DNA of 5,561 nt from Halobacteriovoraceae bacterium (lineage in GTDB: Bacteria > Bdellovibrionota > Bacteriovoracia > Bacteriovoracales > Bacteriovoracaceae): assembly GCA_018663815.1 (NCBI GenBank), contig JABJPQ010000683.1, positions 1 through 5,561 on the forward strand, in the 5' to 3' direction. Made by a program: the position numbers and the translations under genes. The notes below the pieces were generated by a model. That model was not told where the DNA came from, searched no databases, and saw nothing but the letters and a program-made list of their open reading frames with translations. Positions within the stretch are counted from its first letter, which is position 1. Every line of letters begins with the position of its first letter. This document shows, in pieces, positions 1-5,457 of this stretch.

Positions 1-252
1 ACATTTTTGAAAATTAATTTGTGCATACTTAGAGTCGTGAGGGTATAAGCTGCAATGAGAGCCAAGACTTTTTGAGAGAACTTTTTGATAAGATTTGATT
101 CCAGAGCTTGTTGCAAATTCTTTCTTTTGAGAAAATCGGTCTAGTTGGTACTTTAGATCAATTCCACTTACTACGTTTGATAACGAAGCAAGTGGTGTAC
201 TTAATATTCCAAATATAAGAAAATTATTTAAGCTTTTTACATTCATATTCAT
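1..252 (-). CDS. YidD-like domain protein with N-terminal signal-like segment (partial, 3' end outside window)
   Basis: I translated this frame by hand. It is open for 84 codons from ATG at 252 (or a second ATG at 246) down to base 1, where the window cuts it. Residues 1-25 are a short basic stretch followed by a hydrophobic stretch (FLIFGILSTPLASLS), resembling a signal peptide or membrane anchor. Residues 52-84 match the pattern of YidD, the small factor that helps YidC/Sec membrane protein insertion: YQKVLSKSLGSHC, then YP, then S.YA, then KC. Typical YidD has CxxYPxCSxYA; here the second cysteine is Asp73 (YPHDS). YidD is normally a short protein of about 70-90 aa without a cleavable signal, so the roughly 50-residue leader is unusual. 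No Shine-Dalgarno is visible. The start lies inside the upstream lipoprotein gene (23-29 nt overlap), which suggests translational coupling. The motif match is by eye and the C-terminal half is unseen, so function is uncertain. Confidence 0.6.
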   Translation of the reverse strand, partial: MNMNVKSLNNFLIFGILSTPLASLSNVVSGIDLKYQLDRFSQKKEFATSSGIKSYQKVLSKSLGSHCSLYPHDSKYAQINFQKC

Positions 253-565
253 AAGTATGGGTAGGTTTATATTTCATTACCCATAAGAAAGGAACTAAAG
301 TGAAAACGCCCCCAGCACATGCACCTGCATCAAATTCTTCGTTTCTAGAGAAAACTTGAATGGTTGGTTCACACCCTTTTTTCTTGATTTTAACAATAGT
401 AGAAGATCCAATAATTTTAGTATCAGTATGAGTTACTGACCCCGACCCTTTGTACTCACCGTCAATGTAGATTTTAGCATCTTTATCAGAACTAGTAATT
501 AACGTCGTTGATGAACACGCAGAAAAGAAAGTAATAAGTAGTATTAAAGTAATAAAGTTTTTCAA
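224..565 (-). CDS. Small PEGA-like lipoprotein
   Basis: This is a predicted lipoprotein of 113 aa starting at TTG 565. A GGAGG at 574-570 sits 4 nt upstream of that codon, and translation from it gives a classic lipoprotein signal (MKNFITLILLITFFSAC, lipidated Cys17). The longer reading from ATG 598 has no ribosome binding site and would bury the signal behind 11 extra residues. After the lipid Cys, residues 22-42 (TLITSSDKDAKIYIDGEYKG) follow the PEGA-type pattern of a small beta unit ending in YIDGxYxG, common in surface and cell-wall-associated lipoproteins. The C-terminal part has a hydrophobic stretch (GGVFTLVPFLWVMKYKP) and ends in a Tyr/Lys/Cys-rich tail; Cys67, Cys84 and Cys109 could form disulfides. 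It is the first gene of a two-gene unit with the overlapping YidD-like gene, so a shared envelope role is likely. The exact function is unknown. Confidence 0.75.
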   Translation of the reverse strand: MKNFITLILLITFFSACSSTTLITSSDKDAKIYIDGEYKGSGSVTHTDTKIIGSSTIVKIKKKGCEPTIQVFSRNEEFDAGACAGGVFTLVPFLWVMKYKPTHTYEYECKKLK

Positions 566-569
566 ATTT

Positions 570-574
570 CCTCC
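570..574 (-). promoter_or_regulatory. Shine-Dalgarno that fixes a TTG start
   Basis: The reverse strand reads GGAGG, then AAAT, then TTG at 565-563. It is the only strong ribosome binding site near the 5' end of the PEGA-like lipoprotein, and it selects the TTG codon over the upstream ATG at 598. Confidence 0.7.
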
Positions 575-828
575 AGAGAAAGTCGGTTTTATAATCATTT
601 GGTAGATGTATAATTGAATTCATTGAATTTAATATTAAAGTCATATTTTGTCTATGCTGTGGGTAGTCTTTTTTTACTTCCTCGGCATAAAGGTAAGATC
701 TTTCTCCATAAAAATACAGGTGGTTGAGGGTCATGAATCAGACCATTTGCATGTGACCAAAAATTGGTTAGAATCATTGACTTCTGATTTTGAAGGAAAG
801 CTCATATCATGAAATGAAAGCTCCAAGT

Positions 829-853
829 GATAAGTGGGCTGCCGCTGCTTATC
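829..853. promoter_or_regulatory. Hairpin-forming inverted repeat in the divergent region
   Basis: GATAAG (829-834) and CTTATC (848-853) are perfect inverted copies. The inner bases extend the stem to 9 bp on the plus-strand transcript, including two G-U pairs, around a 7-nt loop. It is not followed by a clean T-run, so it is a poor intrinsic terminator. It lies about 15 bp upstream of the candidate -35 of the cytochrome operon and could equally be an operator or chance. Confidence 0.3.
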
Positions 854-866
854 TAGAATATTTTCA

Positions 867-896
867 TTTACCCTTTTAGTGAATATAAGATAAAAT
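867..896 (+). promoter_or_regulatory. Candidate promoter of the cytochrome/porin/PldA operon
   Basis: TTTACC (867-872) and TAAAAT (891-896) are separated by 18 bp and resemble a sigma-70 -35/-10 pair, with about 30 bases left to the ATG at 927. The surrounding DNA is very AT-rich, and another -10-like match (TATTAT, 905-910) lies downstream, so the exact promoter is uncertain. Confidence 0.35.
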
Positions 897-926
897 ACTA
901 TCTATATTATAAATACTTGGAGAGAT

Positions 927-2024
927 ATGAAACTCATTACTTTGATTGCTTTTTTTGTTTTCACCATTAATACTCAACTCTACGCAGCTGTTCAAAGTGA
1001 AATGAGGAGTATTTTGAAAAGTTATATTCAAATTATTCCATACACGAGTCCTGATAAGAAGTTAGATGATAAAAAATTACTTAAATATTTAGGAGAACTA
1101 AAAGAAAGTTTTAAGAACACAAAACATGAACTCTATATGAAATCTCCAAGTTTTAAATCAAATATTACATTTATCAATAGTAATATTTTACATATTACGA
1201 AAGGAGTTAAACTCAAGCATTATGGCTATGCTAGGGAGCAAGTTAAGCATTTGGTATCAAATTGTATTTCTTGTCATGCTCAGCTGCCGAGTAAGAAGTA
1301 TGATGTTATTACTCATAAGTATGCTGATATTATAAAGGATAATATTAAAACAAACTATGAAAGAGGTTTGTTTGCCTATTTTTTAAGAGACTATGAGAAA
1401 GCCGTTGAGTATTTAAAAAAGGATATTTCGAAGCTTAAAGACTCCTATGCGCAAGAAGAAAGGGCAAGCCAGGTTTTAAAAATTTATACCATGAGCCTTA
1501 AGGATTTTTCAAAAGCAAAAAACTTCGTTGAGGGACTAAGGTCGGAAAAAAATAATCACATTGATAAGGATTTATTGAGTAAGTGGATTAAAGATCTTAA
1601 TGAATGGTCCAAAGTACCTAATCAAAAACTTAAACAAAAAAAGATAAGTAAGTTAATCAAAAAATACTTAACTCCAATAGAAAGTTCTATGCAACTAGGT
1701 AATCAGTTTTCTTTTCAGGTAATTTTTTATAGTATGCATGGAATTTTATCAAACTATTTATTGGAAAACCCAAAGACAACACTTAAAACGGAAATTCTAT
1801 ACTGGTTTGGGCTTTTGGAAAACACGAGCCCTTCAATTTATTCGTTGGGCGATTTATATTTAGTTGACTGTATCAAGATGTCACCCAAGTCGAAATATGC
1901 CAAAAAATGTTATGATTCATACTCTAAATCTATCACCTTTGGATTTTCAGGATCAGCTGGTACTCATATCCCTGCAGATATTCAGTTGGAATTGGATGAG
2001 CTACAAAAGCTGATTGAAAAATAA
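927..2024 (+). CDS. Periplasmic single-haem cytochrome: cytochrome c'-like domain plus helical-repeat C-terminal part
   Basis: This is a 365-aa exported protein. The ATG follows GGAGAG at 919-924. Residues 1-20 form a Sec signal peptide ending in LYA. Residues 22-125 look mostly helical and end in one c-type haem motif, CISCH (Cys113, Cys116, His117) followed by AQLP. A haem motif in the last helix of a roughly 100-residue helical bundle is the cytochrome c' arrangement; Met26 in the first helix is a possible distal ligand, by analogy only. Residues 143-200 contain TPR-like helix pairs (ERGLFAYFLRDYEKAVEYL). The C-terminal part is Lys-rich and helical, with Cys315 and Cys328 placed for a disulfide and a Gly/Ser segment at 339-348. 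It probably carries electrons in the periplasm. It heads the operon, 54 nt before the cytochrome-porin, which is its most likely partner. Partner and redox role are inferred; the haem motif and export are directly visible. Confidence 0.8.
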   Translation: MKLITLIAFFVFTINTQLYAAVQSEMRSILKSYIQIIPYTSPDKKLDDKKLLKYLGELKESFKNTKHELYMKSPSFKSNITFINSNILHITKGVKLKHYGYAREQVKHLVSNCISCHAQLPSKKYDVITHKYADIIKDNIKTNYERGLFAYFLRDYEKAVEYLKKDISKLKDSYAQEERASQVLKIYTMSLKDFSKAKNFVEGLRSEKNNHIDKDLLSKWIKDLNEWSKVPNQKLKQKKISKLIKKYLTPIESSMQLGNQFSFQVIFYSMHGILSNYLLENPKTTLKTEILYWFGLLENTSPSIYSLGDLYLVDCIKMSPKSKYAKKCYDSYSKSITFGFSGSAGTHIPADIQLELDELQKLIEK

Positions 2025-2067
2025 GAATACAGACATTCTGGGTGAAGTAATAGATACTAATTCTTTT

Positions 2068-2072
2068 GGGAG
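2068..2072 (+). promoter_or_regulatory. Shine-Dalgarno that fixes a TTG start
   Basis: GGGAG is followed by a 6-nt spacer and TTG at 2079. The alternative ATG at 2091 would lie 18 nt away, too far, and would shorten the signal peptide. This supports TTG initiation for the cytochrome-porin. Confidence 0.7.
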
Positions 2073-2078
2073 TTTGTA

Positions 2079-3245
2079 TTGAATGTTCAAATGATATTTG
2101 TTTTATTTTTTTTCGGGTGGCTAAGTGATTTTGCCATGGCCAGACCTGAGTATGCTGCTCGAGTAAAGTCAAGTTGTATCAGCTGCCATATTAGCCCATG
2201 GGGGGCCGGAGCAAGAAATAAGACTGGAAAAATATTTGGTTCAAGAGGACTGACAAAGACGAGAAAGATTTTAAATGCTGATTATTCTCTTGATATGAGA
2301 ATAATTATGTCATCAGGAAAAACGGGAAGTAAGAACTCTCAGACAACAAATACTACGTCTACAAAAAGAAAAAATGGTATTATGACAACCCAGCTAGGGG
2401 TTAATAAGGAATTTTTAGACGATTATAAAATTGTTGCTAATTATGATTTTGGCTCATTTGCTTCCAAAATTAGAGATACCTATCTACTGCTTGAGAAAGA
2501 AACTTATTCCGTGCTTGCGGGACAGTTTTATTTACCTTTTGGTCTTTTAACAGATGAACATCGAACTTATACTAAGATGATAACAGCATCGGGATTTAGA
2601 GACTACGAAACGGGAGCAGTATTAACGAAGAGTTTGGGGGAATATTTGTCATTAGATCTCGGAACTTTTAAAGGTTTTAGTTCTCTTAATCAACAAGGAA
2701 GTGAATCAGGACAGGTATTAAATTTAAGATATTTATTTAAGGAATATTCAGCTTTAGTCGGAGGGAGTTACGTCAAACATAATAGTGAAGAGGTTTCTCC
2801 AGATGCTTACGCTTTGTATGGTATATATAGTTTTGATAAATACTTTACTGGGTCGTTAGCATTTGAGTATGTTGTGGCAAATAACTTTAATCGCATTGAT
2901 ATAAATTCTAGGTATATCCCTCGCATAATACCGGGGGATTTAATTGGTACCTACAGTCGAGAGATTCAAGATGAAACAGCGAACGCTTCTCAAATCGAGT
3001 TTAAATATGAGTTTAATAATAATTTAATTTTACTTTATAAATATGATTATTTAGTACTTGATCAGAATCAAAGAGCTGAGTCTATGACTCGTCATGCTTT
3101 TGGATTTAGGTATCAACCACTTTACAATTTTTCTGTACTCGTTAAATATGAATTAGCGAATGTCTCTTTACCTAAGTACACCAGCGGAGATTATACTGTA
3201 ACTGAGAGTGAGGGCCCAGTCATTATGCTTAGAGGTTGGTTCTAG
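2079..3245 (+). CDS. Fused outer-membrane cytochrome-porin (N-terminal CxxCH plus beta-barrel), Cyc2-like architecture
   Basis: This 388-aa protein starts at TTG. Residues 1-21 are a signal peptide ending in AMA. The mature protein opens with RPEYAARVKSSCISCH, giving one c-type haem site (Cys33, Cys36, His37) followed by a Gly-rich turn (SPWGAGARNKTG). From about residue 70 the chain alternates polar and hydrophobic residues in amphipathic strands with Tyr/Phe girdles. I count about 16 strands by eye, the last being VIMLRGWF with a terminal Phe typical of BAM-folded barrels. The segment AGQFYLPFGLLTDEH (147-160) looks like a conserved barrel motif. One haem plug in front of a 16-strand barrel is the layout of Cyc2, the outer-membrane iron oxidase. 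However, the region after CxxCH is Gly-rich, as in a wider set of cytochrome-porins of unknown substrate, so iron oxidation is not claimed. Co-transcription with a soluble cytochrome fits electron transfer across the outer membrane. Confidence 0.75.
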   Translation: MNVQMIFVLFFFGWLSDFAMARPEYAARVKSSCISCHISPWGAGARNKTGKIFGSRGLTKTRKILNADYSLDMRIIMSSGKTGSKNSQTTNTTSTKRKNGIMTTQLGVNKEFLDDYKIVANYDFGSFASKIRDTYLLLEKETYSVLAGQFYLPFGLLTDEHRTYTKMITASGFRDYETGAVLTKSLGEYLSLDLGTFKGFSSLNQQGSESGQVLNLRYLFKEYSALVGGSYVKHNSEEVSPDAYALYGIYSFDKYFTGSLAFEYVVANNFNRIDINSRYIPRIIPGDLIGTYSREIQDETANASQIEFKYEFNNNLILLYKYDYLVLDQNQRAESMTRHAFGFRYQPLYNFSVLVKYELANVSLPKYTSGDYTVTESEGPVIMLRGWF

Positions 3246-3247
3246 TT

Positions 3248-4117
3248 ATGTTTAAGCTCATCATGGCACTAATTGGAATATCTATTTTTAGTTTTTCTTC
3301 ATTTGCAACAGAGTATCCATTTCTCAAAGAATATAAAGGATTAATTAGTAAGAAATATATTTTAATTCCTCATCGTGGAACCTATTTATTGCCCTTTATC
3401 TATAATGATAATCCTAATAATAAGGTGTACGAGACTGCCTTCCCAGACGTTGTGAAAGAAAAGAGAGGCAATTTTAACGATTACACTGAGGCGGAGTTTC
3501 AAATTAGTTTTTTAATTTTAACCAATAAAAACATTTTTAATTCGGGGTTTGATACTTTTATTGGTTATACTCACCAGTCATGGTGGCAGGTTTACAACAC
3601 TGATTGGTCAAGACCATTTAGGGAAACAAACTATGCTCCAGAAGTCTTTTTTAGGAAAGTTCCAGATGATCCCGTCTCATTTTTTCTAGGCAAAATTCTC
3701 GTTTATGACTTTGGTTTTATTCATCAATCTAACGGACAAATACAAGAGCTATCTCGAAGTTGGAATCGTTTTTTCTACCGAGTTGTCCTTGTTTTTGATC
3801 AAATAATGCTTAAAACAACTCTTTGGCACCGACTTCCAGAGGAAACCAACGAAGATGAAAACCCACGAATTTATAATTACCTTGGTTATGGTGAATTAGA
3901 AATTAAGCATAAGTTTAATAGTCACAGCTATCAATTACGAATTATTCCTGGAATAAAAAAGCAGGGATTTGAATTCTCTATCAATACCCCATGGAAGGAG
4001 GGACTGCAGTTCTATACGCGAGTTGGGTATGGATATGGTTTGTCATTGCTAGATTACGACCATGACAATAGAAAAATTGGCATGGGGTTTATCTTAGCAG
4101 ATCCGTTTACTAAATAA
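3248..4117 (+). CDS. pldA: Outer membrane phospholipase A (OMPLA)
   Basis: This 289-aa enzyme hydrolyses acyl esters of phospholipids in the outer leaflet of the outer membrane. Residues 1-20 form a signal peptide (FSSFA before TEYP). Family signatures are strong: PHRGTYLLPFIYND (41-54), SWWQVYN then PFRETNYAPEVF (111-134), and GFIHQSNG then SRSWNR (156-174). His159, Ser161 and Asn173 match the E. coli catalytic set His142/Ser144/Asn156 with identical spacing. Ser169 matches the calcium ligand Ser152, while the positions of Arg147 and Asp149 are Gln164 and Gln166 here. The last barrel strand (IGMGFILADPF) is followed by two extra residues, so the usual C-terminal Phe is not terminal. I chose ATG 3248, 2 nt after the porin stop; a TTG at 3236 would add four residues but has no spacer to the AGAGG at 3231-3235. 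The tight spacing indicates translational coupling with the cytochrome-porin. Confidence 0.93.
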   Translation: MFKLIMALIGISIFSFSSFATEYPFLKEYKGLISKKYILIPHRGTYLLPFIYNDNPNNKVYETAFPDVVKEKRGNFNDYTEAEFQISFLILTNKNIFNSGFDTFIGYTHQSWWQVYNTDWSRPFRETNYAPEVFFRKVPDDPVSFFLGKILVYDFGFIHQSNGQIQELSRSWNRFFYRVVLVFDQIMLKTTLWHRLPEETNEDENPRIYNYLGYGELEIKHKFNSHSYQLRIIPGIKKQGFEFSINTPWKEGLQFYTRVGYGYGLSLLDYDHDNRKIGMGFILADPFTK

Positions 4118-4165
4118 TTTCACTTTCATTACTGCCAATTTTATTTTTTTTTAACTAACCTCTAA

Positions 4166-5164
4166 TTACAAGCTTTCAAAGGTTGTAAAATCTACTTTGT
4201 TTAACCCAGTGATATCAAAGCTAAATGAGCCAGAGCTAAGGGGAGGAACCGGATCTGTTGTGACTCCAGAGTATGATGGCTCTGCAGTGGTCCAGTCTGT
4301 GCACGGTGAAGAACTTCCATTATCTATACAAGTATGATTAGTGCCACTTGGGCTAGTTGAAATAGCTGTTAAAGCTCCCGTAGTTAAGTTAGCACTTGGG
4401 GTTTCTGAATAGGCTAGGCGTAGTTTTGTTTCAGCTGCATTTTGTTGTAGAACGATAACCGCTGGAATGCTTGAATCGGCCATAGAGACTGTAAATTGTT
4501 TTCCACCAGCTGTATTAAAATGCATCATATACTTATTCGTAACGGAGTTTTCTTCAAACTCTTGATAGAGAGCTAGGCTTTTGTCAGTTCCGTCATTGTA
4601 TATATGAGCTTTAAATTTGTAATCTTCAGTATCAAAGCCAGTAAAGTTTCCTTCTAAAATTGCAGCACTAACTGCGCCACAGGTTAGGGAAGCTTGAAAG
4701 ACAATAGTGCTTGCAATAGAAACTGAGAGTTTTTTATCAAAGGTTACGCTATTACCAAACATGGTTGCACTACTTGCAGCTGCAAAAGTTATGACCGCTG
4801 CATTCCCTTCTATCGTAACGCTCTTATTTCCACTGATTGGAATCGCATCACAATTTTCAATACCAGATTTAACAAGCACTAAATCCATTTCATCAATGGT
4901 TTCTTGAATATCTTCATCAACTATTTCTTTGCCTGCTTGGTAATTTCTCACGATATCAGCATAATCTGAAGCTGGAATGGAAGCAGTAGATCTTAACTGA
5001 CTGCTATTGCTGGTATTGCTACTGATACAGCTAATTCCATCACATGATATATTGGCACTAGGCAATACCACTGTGGTATAGCTTGAGTCTTCATCACCTG
5101 TAGCCCCATCTTCCTTTGCACAACTCACTAAAAAAATCATTGTTAAAATCAATAATAGCTTCAT
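4166..5164 (-). CDS. Secreted lipoprotein of unknown function
   Basis: I do not recognise a family for this 332-aa protein. It has a clear lipoprotein signal (MKLLLILTMIFLVSC, lipidated Cys15), and AAAGGG (5175-5170) sits 5 nt before the ATG. The residues after the lipid Cys are acidic and flexible (AKEDGATGDEDSS), which is common for a linker that tethers a globular domain. Residues 66-102 look helical and the rest is Ser/Thr/Ala/Gly-rich with beta-like segments. Six further cysteines occur as near pairs: 41/46, 105/162 and 279/288. This suggests up to three disulfides in a periplasmic or surface domain. It is convergent with pldA across a 48-nt gap and has its own upstream region, so it is probably a single-gene transcript unrelated to the operon. 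Confidence 0.75.
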   Translation of the reverse strand: MKLLLILTMIFLVSCAKEDGATGDEDSSYTTVVLPSANISCDGISCISSNTSNSSQLRSTASIPASDYADIVRNYQAGKEIVDEDIQETIDEMDLVLVKSGIENCDAIPISGNKSVTIEGNAAVITFAAASSATMFGNSVTFDKKLSVSIASTIVFQASLTCGAVSAAILEGNFTGFDTEDYKFKAHIYNDGTDKSLALYQEFEENSVTNKYMMHFNTAGGKQFTVSMADSSIPAVIVLQQNAAETKLRLAYSETPSANLTTGALTAISTSPSGTNHTCIDNGSSSPCTDWTTAEPSYSGVTTDPVPPLSSGSFSFDITGLNKVDFTTFESL

Positions 5165-5199
5165 TTCGACCCTTTTTGCTTGATAATGGCTCTCAATTT

Positions 5200-5211
5200 A
5201 ATTATATAATT
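5200..5211 (-). promoter_or_regulatory. Candidate -10 region within a 12-bp palindrome, upstream of the lipoprotein gene
   Basis: The palindrome AATTATATAATT contains a consensus TATAAT on the minus strand (5206-5201), about 37 bases before the lipoprotein ATG. No good -35 lies 16-18 bp further upstream. Being a palindrome, it also presents TATAAT on the plus strand, though no plus-strand gene follows. It may be a promoter element or an AT-rich coincidence. Confidence 0.35.
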
Positions 5212-5436
5212 GTCCAAAATTGAGAAGTATGAGCTGAATCACTGCAAAAATTGATAGTTCCCACTTAATTGATCTTCTGTGTATTTGTAGCCTCATAAAT
5301 TTGTCAGATTTCTAGTTGAAAGTTTCTCCATAATCATAAATAATAACACCAAGGTATCTTATTCATACCACCCCCCTTCAGCGGGAAAGCACTAGAGTGT
5401 TGAATAGAATATAAAATAGTATCTAACCTTTAATTA

Positions 5437-5450
5437 ACCTCAGTTCGGCC
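5437..5450. repeat. Possible terminal inverted repeat of an insertion sequence
   Basis: ACCTCAGTTCGGCC begins with ACC, as do many IS982-family ends, and sits immediately outside the stop codon of the transposase fragment. The matching inverted copy would lie outside the window, so the call rests only on position and first bases. Confidence 0.2.
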
Positions 5451-5457
5451 AAAGATA

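Larger units (their letters stand above)
566..926. other. Divergent intergenic region, no convincing gene
   Basis: This stretch of about 360 bases separates the minus-strand lipoprotein unit from the plus-strand cytochrome operon, so it should hold two outward promoters. I see the lipoprotein ribosome binding site at 570-574, an AT-rich block at 600-650, an 8-bp direct repeat GAAAGCTC at 796-803 and 816-823 (20-bp period), the hairpin at 829-853 and a candidate promoter before 927. Short open frames exist on both strands, for example 654-812 plus (52 codons) and 814-879 plus (21 codons). None has a good ribosome binding site or a recognisable product. They could be remnants of a decayed gene, but I cannot support that. 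No clear promoter for the minus-strand unit was found; TATAAA at 593-588 would leave a very short leader. Confidence 0.6.
5165..5457. other. Intergenic region between lipoprotein and transposase end
   Basis: This stretch of about 290 bases has no supported gene. It holds the lipoprotein ribosome binding site and candidate -10 at its left end, a C-rich run (5370-5376) near the middle, and AT-rich DNA. A minus-strand frame of 10 codons starting after the G-rich run (ATG near 5365) is too short to call. The right edge, around 5437-5450, may be the end of an insertion sequence. Confidence 0.5.

Noticed and set aside
492..734. 80-codon minus-strand open frame overlapping the PEGA-like lipoprotein
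   Set aside because: Its second half is the lipoprotein gene and leader read in another frame, there is no ribosome binding site, and the product is not recognisable.
2025..2078. Small inverted repeat CAGA/TCTG between the cytochrome and cytochrome-porin genes as a terminator
   Set aside because: The stem is only 4 bp, has a 3-nt loop and no T-run; it does not argue against co-transcription.
1933..2172. 79-codon minus-strand open frame
   Set aside because: It lies antisense across the end of the cytochrome gene and the start of the cytochrome-porin, both well supported, and has no family features.
4118..4165. T-rich run (4139-4152) after pldA as an intrinsic terminator
   Set aside because: The T-run is present, but I find no stable hairpin directly before it on the plus strand, so a terminator cannot be supported.
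4707..4907. 66-codon plus-strand open frame inside the lipoprotein gene
   Set aside because: It is antisense to a well-supported lipoprotein and has no ribosome binding site; its hydrophobic look mirrors the Ala/Ser-rich coding strand.
5335..5365. 10-codon minus-strand frame after a G-rich run, as a leader peptide
   Set aside because: It is too short, the G-run is not a good Shine-Dalgarno, and no regulated gene follows at a sensible distance.
5370..5390. C-rich/G-rich stretch as a hairpin or terminator
   Set aside because: Only a 3-bp stem (CCC/GGG) can be formed, and no T-run follows on either strand.
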